In this document: positions 33,543 through 45,913 of the stretch, piece by piece
Layout: the number at the start of each line of letters is the position of its first letter
How positions within the stretch are numbered: position 1 is the stretch's first letter
Assembly: GCA_004369045.1 (NCBI GenBank)
Contig: ML213510.1
Span: 690,866 to 754,865, forward strand
DNA length: 64,000 nt
Source: Heliocybe sulcata
Lineage: Eukaryota; Basidiomycota; Agaricomycetes; Gloeophyllales; Gloeophyllaceae
Direction: 5' to 3'
Notes under the pieces: generated by a model
Told to the model about the DNA's origin: nothing
The model's database searches: none
What the model saw: the letters and a program-made list of their open reading frames with translations, nothing else
Translations under genes and position numbers: made by a program

Positions 33543-36500
33543 TCATATCTCTTCAGCAAATCCGTATTCGTCGTCCATCACGAGCTCTGGAAGAGGCTTG
33601 CGCTTCGGGGGCGCCTTGGGTTGGACTATTCCTTTGTAAGCGAGCCGTGCATCCTTCTCGCAACTCTCGATCCCGCCGCCGGGCATCCTCTCGTCTCTGA
33701 TATACCCAAGGATTGTCTTAATGTCTGAAACGTGCTTGACGAGCTTAGAAACGTCGGCCGCCGCATGTAGACTAGACTTCGGCTGCAAGAGTTTCTGCAA
33801 CTCTACGACCCGCTTGAACACGTAGCTATGTGATGCTTGGTATCAGCGTAGTCCTCCGGGTCCGGCCATCTTTGGGGCTTACCTGAAATTCGTAGTGCGG
33901 TTCATCGCTTCGTCCAATTCCTGGTGTTGTGCGTGCCTCAACTTTTTCTTCGCCTTGTCCTTCCCCGATGAAGCGTAAGAATACAGCGATTCGAGGCAAA
34001 TCAGTGCATGTACGAAGGGCCCGAGGAACATGGCTCTGTAGAGCTTGCTCGGCCAGTCGTTTGCACCCGCAACCTCGAGGCACAAGTTCCAAGTACGACC
34101 TATGGGTGTGTATGCGCTTGCCTTCAACGCGTGCTGACGCCGGCGGAAACGTCGAGCGGCGCCTTGGATGATGGTCGCTGCGCGATTGCGTCGTTGATCT
34201 CGGATGCGTCGAAATGCGGTCTGGATAACAGTAGCAGCTCGTATTTCTCGAGGAGCAGCAGCGACTTCACCAGGGTTCATTTCCAAAGCCTCTTCTACCT
34301 TGTCCGGAGCGACTTCATCGTGAATCTCATCCGCATCGACTGCATTACCGCCGTCACCAGGAACAGCGGCCGAGTTCTCTTTTTCTTCTCGTTCCTCCGC
34401 TATCTTGGGCTTGAAAACTTCGGCATTCGCTCGTAGTGGGGCCGGTTTGCTGGATGAGGATGATATAAGGAGCAGATGCCGGATGTCTTCTATATTACTG
34501 TAAATAACCCGATGCACGCCGGGGACTGTGCTCCGTGATGGCCGCTCCCGCTTAGCGTCATGAAGGAGGATTAGCAGGTCCGGATAACTCTGTACTGCGG
34601 GCATAGTGTTGAGAGGTCGCCGCACTGCCCTGGCCAGATCTTCCCATTTGGTCGCACGTATGAATCTGAGCAGCGGAATGAGAACGAGACATCGACTCCG
34701 CAGTTGGAAGGCCTTACCTATCGCATATAAGCGGGAACTTGTACCCGCTTTTCGCGAATGAGGTAATGTGTTCCCTGATCCTGTCCCTGAGCCTAGGGTC
34801 GTACACGTTGTACCCAACTTGCAGGATCACTAGTAAGTACGGCACCAAGCTATGGTATCTCGGGAGACGTACGCAAACACATGCACCAAAATCTAGGTGT
34901 CCCGCGGTGTAAGTCTGAGCGCAGGAATGGATAGGTTGTTCACCTACGTGCGAACCACGAATACGTTACGGACTTGACGACTGTGATGAGAGATGCTACG
35001 GCCCTCGAGATGAAGATGAGCTGACGCAGATAGTTAATGAACCATAGTTAATGAACCCTGACATAGATGCTCATGCAGGATGAACATACATCTCGGCCCC
35101 GGGAATAGCACAGCCTTCACCAGGCTAGCCATAGCATCGATGAGAGGCCACACACCACCAGTGGCTTTGTGCTGCATATCCTCCAGCACAGGTATAAGTC
35201 GCAGCAGCCAGGACCGAGGTAGAGCGACGCCGTGGAGAGTACGTTTGTTCCCGTTTTGGAAATTTCGGCATATGATGAGTGAACCGCACAAGCTTTCCAT
35301 CAGACCGCATAACAGATTGAGGTCTATCTGAACGTTCATCTCAGCCCCGTATCTAAGTTACAACGAGTCAGATTGCATGCTAACCAATGATGTAACAATA
35401 CCACACTCACCTGAGAAATGTAATACCCTTGCTTAACGAGTTGTCAGTCTTGCTCAGCAAGAAGAGGCAGAGATCCAGTGGCGCGAGAGACAACACCGAA
35501 CCACGGTTTACGAAAGACTGCACCGAAGGAGCGCGGACCATATTATCGTAGGCTTGCTCTCGATAGAGCATGAACCCCAGACAAGCAGTAAGGGCAAAGT
35601 TCATGATGAATTCATCCGGCAGAGTATATAGACTGGGCGAATAGAGATGATTTGCCAGCCAGAACTTCAATACTGCCAGGCCCCTGCTTGCCTCCGGTAC
35701 GCGCTGGAGGTCCAGACTTGCCAGGCTACCTAAGGCAGAATGCGGCGGATTAAGCGTGTCGTAGAGTCGGTGGACCCAAGTCCTGTCAAGAATAATGAGT
35801 TCGACAGTCCGGCCGATTAGTACCGGTCGCTTCACCTTTGTCTGCGTTCACGCTCCTCCGGCGATAGATAATGCTGGATTGCATGCAAGATTTGGATCTG
35901 TTGCAGATGCACGGCAGCTCGCAGATTATAGCAGTGGCCAGCGGTATCTAAGATTTCGCTGTGATCACGGGGACAACTGTCTCCGGCGCTACAACGTCCT
36001 GAACCGAACATTGCAATCACGACACAGGGACGCAGAGCCTTGACCTCCAGACAGCACTCGTTCTCTTGTAGTACAAGAGACAGGATGTACTTGGTCACTG
36101 ACTGTCTGTACAGCTCGGTGAACTCCGCCTCGGACAAGCGAAGCCCTTGGTCGCGAGGTGCAAGGAGCCGTATCTTCTTCTGAGGTGCGGTCTTGAAGAA
36201 GAATGTACCTTTGGGCAAAATAATTGCATGATCGCCCGCTTCGACCTCGAATCCAAAAAGCTTTCGGATGGTGATACTAGACCATGGACTTTCCTGCTCG
36301 CCTACTTGGCGCAAAAGCTCGACATAGGCATGGAAATGACGCAGAACGTCAATTGCCTGTTCAAGAGACGTGTTCGGAAGTAAGGGTCTGGCCTGCGCAA
36401 CGAAAATCCGAGAGAAGCAGAGGAGCGCTGCAGCTTTGCGGTCACGATTGCATAGCAGAAGCGCCATTTTCCGTAACCTAGCAATATCTTGTGAACCCAT

Positions 36501-39500
36501 GGCCTTGAACATATGCAACTGATCGTGTTCTTGTGAGGCTCGTGGTACTACGAGCAGATGGATGGACTTACTTCGTCGTCGGACTCGCATGCTCCGCCAA
36601 CTCCCTCGATCTGGTTCGTCCACTCCAGTAGTTGGTTAAGTGGAGGGTGGACCGTGTCTTCTGGACTGGGATCTCGTCCAAAAGCAAAAGCACGCCAGAA
36701 GCAGTCCACGAGGCATTCCTTCGCTCGCTGCACAGACAAGACACTACTCTGATCCTTCAGGAGCGCACGCATTCCATCGGAAATGCGGCCTTCCATCAGA
36801 TGGACTTCACCCGCCTCTGCAAATCTTTTCATGCTTTCTAGCACGTCGGCCCTGGCATCATCGAATCCAAATTCTTCCATGAAGTCTAGTTGCTCGTCGA
36901 CGGATCCAAAAAGCTCGGCAGCCTTCCTACGTTTTCAGAAATTCGTCAAGGCAGGCACGGCGATCAGCGTACGAGCGACATACCTCAATTTCTTCTTCTG
37001 AATGTAGAAGAGGCGTGCTGTCCTTACCACCTTGTCCTTCAATCGTAGGTCTACCTCTCTGCCTCGGACGACTTCTACTGCTTCATCGAACAAGCCAGCT
37101 TTGTGGTACTGATGAGCGGCGCGATCAAATTCTTCAGCATCGTAGAAGGCTTGGCCTGCGCTTCTATCGTCCCCTGCTTCGACAAAACAGTCTGCAGCGT
37201 GCCTCATATACCTGCGCTTCAGGTTCGCTCTGCTAGCAGCATTCCCAACAGCAGCGAAAGCATCTGCGGCTTCTTTGAACGACCGCGCACGAACTGACGG
37301 TTCGCCTGCGTTGGCCTTGGCACGCTCTCGCAGGTGGAATGCGTTTGCAATCGCATATTCCTGCGGCATATCTGCACGTTCGAAGCAATGCATGGCTTGG
37401 AAATAGCGGCGGTTGTCGAACAGGGTTCTGCCCGCTTTGGACCACTCCTCTTGGGTTGAGACAACCGCAAGCTGTGGAAGCTCCATTTCTGGCGTATATA
37501 TGTCGACCAAACCCTCGCTGCGCCAGAAAAGCTGGTAAGCAAGGTGAGCACAGCGTCGAGCAAATATGAGACTTCATTCGCAAACCTGCATAGGTTCTGC
37601 GCGCTCCGACGGGTCAAATATCCATAGATTATTACGGGCTCGGGTTATAGCGACGTATAGAAACTTCAGCTAAATGGACCACGGAGTCTCGTAAGAGGAA
37701 ATCGTATATACTACAAGAGATAATTACGCACCTCGCTACAGATGCCAGCGTGACGGATCTCATCGAATGCTGGGACGGAGGTTCTCATTGCATGCTGTCG
37801 GGAGACCGCATTCAGGACTACGCGCCATTGAGATAGGTCCGATGTCGAATCTGTGAAGAACTTATACAAGAGCACCTAGCGCACAGTTAGCCGGAGACAA
37901 TTACGAACCACGGGACTTACATCGTCGAACTCGAGCCCTTTACTCTCATACAAGGTCCTGGCAGCGGTACTCGTTAATACAACAATCTACGCTGGCCAAC
38001 GGACATCGCACATGATTAGTCCTATATCACCGACTTGTCCTCGTAGCTCATCCCGCGCAGCTTCGTTTCGTACCAGAATGCCTGCGTCCAATAGAGGTGA
38101 TTAGCCCTCCACTGCGGACAGTAGTAGCATGGAATAAGGTTACATTGTCTGGCACCAAATTCAATGCGAGCTTTCCTGGAATCACAGTCAGACACTGAAG
38201 TAGCAGATCTTATACGCAAACCACTCACGATTCGCCAAACAAGAATTGCTCATAGCGGACGGTATCTGAATCTGAGCTTCCGAAGAAGATCGGGCGAAGA
38301 CCTTCTACTATACCGCGTTCTTCATTCAATGCATCGATTGCATATGGCCAGAACTTTGTGATAAGCTCAACGACCGAGTGCGCGCACTTCACAATCCCTG
38401 CGTGAGATCGATAGTTCACTGTCAATTGGAACATCCGTGGCTGTCGTGGCGGCGAGTACGACGAGTGGGCATTGCTAGTTTGCTGGGGAATGCCTTAACG
38501 TAAGATACCGAGGTCGACGTAGTATAACTTACTTCCAGACGATAGAGAAATGCTTTCAAATCATTGAACTTGAAGGAACTCCCGACAGAAATCGTTTGTG
38601 CCGTATCCCCGGCCCAGAAAAGTCCATTTGGATTCTTGCAGATAGAACGCAGTACTGATGTTACCCACTAGTCAGTCATGTCTACGAGGCAAGGGTATTG
38701 GGCCTACGGTATGCGTCAATGAGGTGATTATCTTGTACCTCATCGACATAGCTGACAAGAGATCAGCCAGTTCCTTACTCGTTGCTAGAGGACTCACAGG
38801 AAATCTATTCTCCTACCAACCACAATGCTCCCTTCTGCGAGTCTCATTAATAGTGCATGTGTTCTTGTTAAGGTCGATAGTCAGGGCAGAGCAAGGTAGG
38901 TTAGAAGGCAGGCGTTACCTATCCACACTGTCAATCTCCTGCGTTTGTCTCCGTAACTTCTGGTAGCTCTCGAATATGCTATATATCAGGTCTCTTTGAC
39001 TTGCGAAAGTCGACTGCGCTCGGTGAGATACGGCATTGTAAGTCTGTCTATCCAGGCATCGACTTGTACAAGTCAGTGACTGTTCGGATCCCTTGATGAC
39101 GCCTGGCACGAAAAGGTGTTAGAATAAGAATGTGTATCCTGCGGGAATAGGCCGAGTACCCATTATCTCGTTGAAAACGAGTGCCGGGTCTGGCAAAAAG
39201 ACATGAGCGAGTGTATGCGAAGATGATCTCGTCCCTACCTAATCCTTTTGTCAAGCCTTGAGGTAAATGAGTCCAATACGATTGCCTGAACTTGTCGTAT
39301 GAGACGATCCGATCCGAAGTACTATGTGCTATTGCGAAATTGTCGTCATTTGTAGGGATGGTGTCCTTCGCAAAGGTTGATGTGAAAAATGAAGCCGAAC
39401 AATCAAGATCTCCTTCTAGCAGTTGACAAAGCTGCACGTAGATAAGTGCGAGTGTAGGCCGAGTCGTCAGTTGACTCCAAATCAGATAGGATGCTTACAT

Positions 39501-42069
39501 GCTCAAACGTGATGAACAAAGGAAAGTGATCATCTTCCAAGAGGCTGAACCTCTTGGGGAGATCTACTCTCCACTCAGGGTCGTCCTCGGGATCCATGAG
39601 ATCGTCCTCATTTATTGCAGGTTCGCCCGATGCGGCTTGGATCAGCTTCTTGGGTTCCTCCGTCGAGAGGGCAAGAGACTTTATCAGCTTCGAGAAATAT
39701 TCCTCTACCTTTGTTGCGAGGATCCGAGAACTGGTGACGAACACCTGACGTGGTTTAGACACAGAATGGCTACCATGCTCCCAGGATCGTTGGATGCCAA
39801 GCATCTTGAAAAGCATGGTGGTCGTTTTGCTGCATCACACTTTAGCATTGGTGATCTATTGCGCGTAACCATAGTGTCACAGCTTACCCTGTCCCACTTC
39901 GGCCAAGAACATAGCAGGACAACGGATGTTCAATGATCTCTCGCTCTTGAGGCCTGATGATATCGTGAAACCAACGCATCATAGAGTATGAACTAGCCAC
40001 GTACGAGACAGCGAAGACGTGAGCGACATCACGGTCCGCAAGGATGCCTAATAATCGATTCCTCGCACACCGGAAACACAGGAATGATGTATCGGGTCCA
40101 CTCACTGTTCAGCAGCGCCTTGACATGGGGTAGTCAGTGCAGCTTCTACAGCGAAGGGGTAAGCGTACCTGAGACAGAGTCACGAACTTCTCTAGTCTAA
40201 AATCCGCTGCATGAGATATCTAACGACGGTCCACATTCGACACACGTACACTAGAAGCGAATGTATCTGTAGCATAAAGCGAGTTAGCACCGGGTCTCCG
40301 TTGTTAGCGTGGAAGCAACCTCTTGCAAGTACTGTCCCGGGATGCGGGGAACCACTTGAGCCGACTTGTCCGTCTCCTCGGTTTGCGGCGGAAAAGATGC
40401 TGGACTGATGACGTTGTCTCCGGTATGTACGGGCTTGTTCCGGAACGTACATCTGGATGAGTCAGAAAATACGAAAGCACCTTCCCAGAGGCAAACATAC
40501 CTCCTCTTGTATTCCTTTCCTTTGCACGCGAGCTGATGGCCTACATACTCCCAGAGCCGGTTGTCCATCTGGGCGTGAGTATATACGCCGAATACCTTGA
40601 TTACTAGCAACTGGAGTCAATGCCAAAAGCCGATAATCGTCGGCAGGCATAGACTAACCTTGGCGCTCAATCTACATACTCAAAGCATCAGCTAGGCACA
40701 GACTACGCCAATAGCAAGGACGTTCAGAATGATACACATACGTCACTATCAAACTCGGCGAGGCAGTCGATTTGGTACTATGGCTTACGCGTGAGGACTA
40801 ACCACTCAATACAGAAACAATAGACGTACCACGAGCCGGAGGTCTCGTGTCATCTTCGCTTCGTAAATTGGAATGTCCAGGTTAGGACCCGTAAGACGCT
40901 TCTGATTGTCGTCTGAGAAATGGCCCCTCGAGAGCTCTCTATAGCCAAATGTGAGCTAGCCATCGGTGCAGGGAAAGGAGCCGTTCGTACTGTATCTTCT
41001 TGACGATGATCTTAAAAGTCTTCAAATCCTTTCTTCGTGCTTCCCTCAAGTCACGGTCCGCTCGTGTGGATATGAATATATGCCAGTCTCCGAGGCCCTC
41101 GGCGCTCTCGAAATACAGCGCAGCTTTCATAGGTTGCACAATCGGGTAAGCCGACGGAGCAGGGGCTTCTTCTGATGTGTTCGCGACATCGTCAGTGTTA
41201 CCGGCTTCAGAAGCGTAACTGCTGTCAGCGACTCCCGCGGGATCCAATTGTTCGTTATACAACTTCTGGAGATGCTCGGCGAGACCGGGTCGGCGGAGGA
41301 TGGTCAAGTAATACTAAGCAGGCAGATTACAAGATGAAGATGGTACACACACAAGTTAGGTATTTGAAACGGGCTTACCGCTAACAACCCCTTTTGATCT
41401 TTCATAATGTCTTGACCTAGATGCTCCGCATCTTGAGGCGTCGTCGGTGCGTCGACGCCAAGGTTACGGAACACGGTCTCGTCATTGGTACTCTTACCAC
41501 CCTTCTTACTCCTTTTCTTCTGTCGCTGTGATTTCTGCTTCGTTTTTATCACAAAGGCTAGGTCATCTTCGTCCTCGTCCGGGTCTGGACCGACGGCGTC
41601 GCCAAAGACCAGCGTAGGAAGAGCTTCGAGAACCGGCTTGGACAACTCAACAGAGCGCCGGCATTCAGACAAGTTGCTCGGAACGTCGAAGTCCGGAGGG
41701 TATTTCAAGAAGAGGAGTGAAAGAGACAAGTGCGATAGCAGTTTTGACTGCAAGGACTCAGCGAAGCGCGCGGGCTTGTCCGTAAAGCTCTCTTGTAGCT
41801 TTCGATTCAAGAACGAGAAAAGGTCTTCACTTGCAGCTAGAAGTGACAATGGTCGGGAAACGGCTGAGAGTAGGCCTGAACCCCTTACCCGATATAAACA
41901 ATTGTAGGACACTGGGCTGAGAGAGCAATTGGGTTATGTATCGTTCGAAACTGCCCTGGTTCATCCATATGCCTCGTTCAAGCTGATCTATGGTGTCCCA
42001 AATGCGAGGAGATTTCCAGCAGTCGGGTTCCATGAAAGCTGAGTCTCCCGTAGCGAATCTGGCAGCCAT
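33543..42069 (-). CDS. TRANK1-like giant superfamily 1 helicase protein, minus copy
   Basis: A many-exon gene of about 2000 codons. It starts MAARFATGDSAFMEPDCWKS (homologous start in the other copy). The UvrD-like helicase core has Walker A GRSGTGKTTTMLFK with an intron between GRSGTG and KTTT (39884-39823), NYRSHAGIVKCAHSVVELIT (about 38360-38430), and motif VI LKFLYVAITRARNNLWIFDP (about 37620-37680). TPR-like helical repeats follow (36935-37510), then a CCCH finger of spacing C-x10-C-x5-C-x3-H near 35950-36020. Two IQ motifs, AATVIQTAFRRIRDQRR and AATIIQGAARRFRRRQ, lie at 34140-34240. The C-terminus is FKRVVELQKLLQPKSS to DDEYGFAEEI. Fungal relatives are called TRANK1-like; function is unknown, with nucleic-acid unwinding and calmodulin binding as inferences. 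No break is seen. Confidence 0.82.
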
Positions 42070-42164
42070 CGTGCGCAAAATGATTGTTGAGTGAGTTCGG
42101 TCGGCTAGAACACAGAGCGTCGTAATGTAAGCAAGAGAGTTGAGAGAGTTTTGTCTACGTCCTT

Positions 42165-42238
42165 GAGGAATACTATATATGATTCGCAGAACAAACGAGG
42201 CCAAAGCGTGCTCGTTCGTGAAAGGAGAAGCTAGAACC
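42165..42238 (-). promoter_or_regulatory. Core promoter of helicase minus copy, conserved in the paralog
   Basis: Read on the minus strand, this block starts ggttctagcttctccttt and includes ggcctcgtttgttctgcg and a TATA box in catatatagta (42182-42172), about 105 bp before the start codon. The + copy has nearly the same block at 46397-46470 with the TATA box at the same offset. Conservation of non-coding DNA alongside diverged coding DNA suggests regulatory function. Confidence 0.7.
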
Positions 42239-42350
42239 ACAGTTCACCGCGTAGAAGTTGCGCGGAGCCTCGGAATTTTCCGGCTTAGCGCTTAGCCCAT
42301 ATAGCCCGGGACTCACGTCAATTAATACCATGTTCAGGGTAGCCGGTGTG

Positions 42351-42485
42351 TATTAGAGTGTATCTGCACTGGTAATTACTACAGGTGGAGTCGCTCAATA
42401 AGGAAATTTCGAAGGATTTTTGCGACGTGATTGGCTGGGAGCCGCTCCACGCTGTAGGAATTACCACAGCAGATACACTCTATTG
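42351..42485. repeat. MITE-like palindromic element with about 47-bp inverted arms
   Basis: The left arm (42351-42396: tattagagtgtatctgcact, ggtaattactacaggtggag) and right arm (42439-42485) are imperfect reverse complements over about 47 bp. The runs agtgtatctgc, ggtaatt and cctacag/ctacag are shared, and a loop of about 42 bp carries no open frame. It could form a long hairpin. Miniature inverted-repeat transposable elements have this shape. No clear target-site duplication is visible. The matching interval near the + helicase lacks it. Confidence 0.65.
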
Positions 42486-42633
42486 ATCCAGATACTCACT
42501 AATTTCGCGGACCGCGACTTCATTAACCGAATGCATGCCTCAGACAGAACAATCTATGCGCAGGTCCTAATTATTGGGCAAACTGGAGGCGCCACAGGAG
42601 GAGGTTGAGCGCCTACTCTTACAAGAAAAGTTT

Positions 42634-45600
42634 CTATTCCTCTTTTACCTTTCCTCCTCCAGAGAGATCCGGCAAAGTGGCCGCAACCTCATCGATCTTC
42701 CTAAACTGCCACGGGAATCGGGACGGGTACAAGAAGGGCCGCAAGTCGAAACCTGCAGTTCATCAGCTACAGCTCCGGCCGCAACACACCGAAACTCACG
42801 ATTATCATCGGGACTGTATTGCTCCTAATGCATTTCTCAGCCCAGATGGCGGTAAGATCACTGTATATACGCACCGCATGGTAGGCAGGCGTGATAGTCG
42901 TCATCTTGTGCCTATTCCTGGCATACTCGAAGAAGAACAATTTCACCTTCTCCGCAATCTAAAGTGGCATATGAATAAGATCGCGGCTGCGGAACCTAGT
43001 AGAGGCGTACTTGGGTGGGAGACAAGAACGAGCCCCAGTCGTGCACGAGTTTCGTGAACGTGCTGTAAGGTCCGCATTTCTCCACCTTACGGAGCTTGCC
43101 AAAGATAGACAGCTCGTCGTAGGTCATGCCCATGTCCGCCTATCGCGATTCCGGTGAATAGCAAAAAGTCTTCGAGCGTCACACTACACTGACCTCATCG
43201 GACTGGACATAGGTTTCCGTGATCGGTTCCAGCTCCGCCGTCGGCGTGGCATCAAGAAACCTGGAAGAAGTCTGAGCTCAGACTCCCGAAGTTTCGATGA
43301 GGCTTACTTGGTCAGTATAGGAAGGTCAAACTTGTCTCGAGCGTAGGCAATAAACTTCTTCAGATCGGTCTTACTAATACCTCCGATAGGGTTCACGTCG
43401 GCTGGTGGACACGTGTAAGCACTAGATGTCCGATCAGAGCCTAGATTCCTTACCAGAGGAACAATCATATTTTGTAAGGTATCCTCGGAGACTGTGATAG
43501 GCATGAATCACTGCAAAAATGCAAGGGAGGCTCCATCGCACCTTTCATCCACATTCGCGCTCCCAAGGACAAGGAGCCCACCATACTTCCCTCTAACCCA
43601 CGGCAAGAGCTGCGCAAAAAGGTAGGCGAGAACCATGCGCAGCCGGGCCTGCCATCAATGAATATGGAATTCTTCCCTCTGTCCTCTCTATCCACTCACC
43701 TGAATGTTCTGTAAAGCCAAGTTCTCCGCGTCCGATCCTCCTTGCACTCGGAACCGCGGCTTCACACCTGTGACAAATCCGAAGAGGTCCCGAACAGAGG
43801 TCACAATAGTGTCCATGTTCAGATCGACGTGGTAGCTACTGGACATGAGCCCCAGATCCAGCACACAACTGTGCGGACCAGCACTCACCCCCCAATAGCT
43901 TTGGACAGTTCTTTAGCCCGTGACCGCGTTTCGATGCTGGAATTCTCGGTGCCCATGTAGCAAGTATGGAAGATCCTCTTGCAGAACTCCATTGGGTCGG
44001 TAGGAAGATACTTAGAGTCCGGCGGCTCGCCCGACATACGTCGTGCATCCTCGATGACTTGCTTATCTTCAGATACAAAACTAGTCAATACTGCGGTAAC
44101 ACGGGCTCGGAACCTCACTTACTTCCGTTGCGGGCAGCCTCTACAACAAGGCGGCACATGGAATACGTGATAACAGCAGTCGCACAACTATCGATACCGC
44201 CACTCAGAGGAATGAAGTACCCTACCGCACGAGAGCGACGCAGATAATCCCAAAGCCAGCACGCAGGACCGAGGCTACTCGCCATGAGCCCATATCACTG
44301 CAGCAGATTGGGAAACATACGCGATTTCCTCCTCCGGAAGATGGTACCTCGGCTCCAAATGCTTCCTCAAGCTGGGATCATGCACTTCGCTCCAGTGCTT
44401 ATTGGATAGTGCGAATGGCACCTCGACGCGGTGGTACCTCTCTGCCGCGGCAGCCTGCATGCTACGACTGCTCCTTGCCCTATGCGCGCGCACGTCCTCA
44501 AGGTCAACCGTAGCCGATACAACTTCGACCTCTTGCAACGAGAACTGCGATCCTTGAGCCACCAGCTGGCCATTGACCGCAATCATGGCGCAGCCGTCGT
44601 AGTAGAGACGATCACCGTCGCAGCCCTGCTGATTGGCGTACAAGTAAATGCCGCCAAGTTTTAGAGTCGCTTCTTTGATCAATTCAACGCGGGTGTATAG
44701 CTTCCGAAGTTCGTGGTGGCTTCCGCTCGAGTTGGTGAAGATCTCAACGCCGTCGAGACCCATTAGAATGTGAGGACTGTACGTGTTGTTAGACTCTGTA
44801 TAGTCGGACGACTGGGTGACGTTACCTCGCGGGAGTGAACAGTTCCTCGCACAATTCTACGCCTATGCAAGTGTCCTGAGTACTGACAACGGCGTCGCCG
44901 AAGGGCACCTTGACCTGAAAGAAAGCATGTAAATAACACACTGACGATGACGTTATTGTCAAGGACCTGTTCGGTGATCTTCTGTATCATCCTTGGTAAA
45001 TAATGGTCCTCCCATTGATGATGTTTGGTCCACGGCGTAAAATAGCGGAGTTCGCGATAGTTTCCGTCGTTTGCAAGCCACATTTTCGGACGAATGAGTA
45101 GGATCTTACGGTCATGAATGATGATGCGACAGTTGTATATGACGTTCTTGTGCACAACAGGCCTGTTGCCTTAAGTCTTGGACGAATCCAGCCTAGCAAA
45201 GAGGGATACACGCACATTCCAATATCGCACACAATTCCATCAGTTTCATCGGATTCTAGGATCTTGGCAAGAACCTCCCATGAATGGAGAATCGTGTCTC
45301 CTGTCGATGGATTATCATGAATTGTTGGTCCCAATGCGAGTAGACTTGCCTTCTAGGAAATGATCATAGCACCCGTAGCCTCTACCAGATTAGCAATATA
45401 TCTTGCAGACGAGGCGTTGAGACCTACGGGATTTCCAGCTCCGGACCGACGCGGAGGGTAGCTCCGCGCTCTTTCGCGATAGTAATGGACTTTATGATAC
45501 GCTCATAGTTGCCCTGTGTATAGTGACAGTTTAACGCCTCTCGAGAGTACATTATGAATACTACTTGCCTGAAAGTCCAAGGCCCACTGGTTCAGGGAAC

Positions 45601-45738
45601 TATATGGTTACGCAAGACGTTGAACGACTTGGGACATTTTGACTGCTGATTTCCTTACCAGCTAGTGAGAGGCCGTCAGATTTCCCTCGCGGTGAAAGAA
45701 AGCGTGGCTTACGTGGCAATGGTAATGAGATGGCCCAT
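42634..45738 (-). CDS. QNS1: Glutamine-dependent NAD+ synthetase
   Basis: It converts nicotinic acid adenine dinucleotide to NAD+ using ATP and glutamine. The start is [20 protein letters not shown]. The N-terminal nitrilase-like glutaminase has its triad in GPELEIPGYGCYDH (Glu), [15 protein letters not shown] (Lys) and [15 protein letters not shown] (Cys). The synthetase domain has the PP-loop [14 protein letters not shown], then [20 protein letters not shown], the [20 protein letters not shown] block, [20 protein letters not shown] and a C-terminus [20 protein letters not shown]. It has about ten introns. The second has a GC donor, cag|gcaagt (about 45569), paired with a normal acceptor. 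It lies between the two inverted helicase copies; its 3' end is the part that was partly duplicated. Confidence 0.92.
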
Positions 45739-45877
45739 CCCTGCCTCGTAGTCTCAGAACCAAATGCAAAGTGCAAAAGTGCAGTAAGTACTCCCGCTTA
45801 TCAGTTCGGACGAGCAGACAATATCGACAATCTCACACACGTCATATAATGAATACCGGCCAGATCCACTCAGATCT
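45739..45877 (-). promoter_or_regulatory. NAD synthetase leader and proximal promoter
   Basis: The short space between the NAD synthetase start and the duplicated segment must hold its leader. It has no open frame of note. Candidate TATA elements on the minus strand are cattatatgacg near 45838-45850 and catataaggg at 45911-45919. Confidence 0.4.
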
Positions 45878-45911
45878 GCCACAAACCCGCCACAAGCCCC
45901 GCCACAAACCC
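45878..45911. repeat. Three tandem copies of gccacaaaccc
   Basis: The unit occurs as gccacaaaccc, gccacaagcccc and gccacaaaccc without gaps. It sits directly upstream of a TATA-like element of the NAD synthetase gene (minus orientation) and at the border of the duplicated segment. A binding-site array or a junction-associated repeat are both possible. Confidence 0.6.
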
Positions 45912-45913
45912 TT

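Larger units (their letters stand above)
42070..42633. other. Region between NAD synthetase 3' end and helicase minus copy
   Basis: No gene. It holds the helicase promoter block (42165-42238) and a palindromic element (42351-42485), both listed separately. Past the element toward 42633 lies the NAD synthetase 3' UTR. Parts match the DNA between 46184 and 46397 near the other helicase copy, including aataattaggacc/gataattagaatagg and gacgtgagtcc/gacgtaagtcc. Confidence 0.5.

Noticed and set aside
42605-43057. 150-codon plus-strand frame at the NAD synthetase 3' end
   Set aside because: The minus strand reads as NAD synthetase C-terminal exons and introns in full; the plus frame has no homology.
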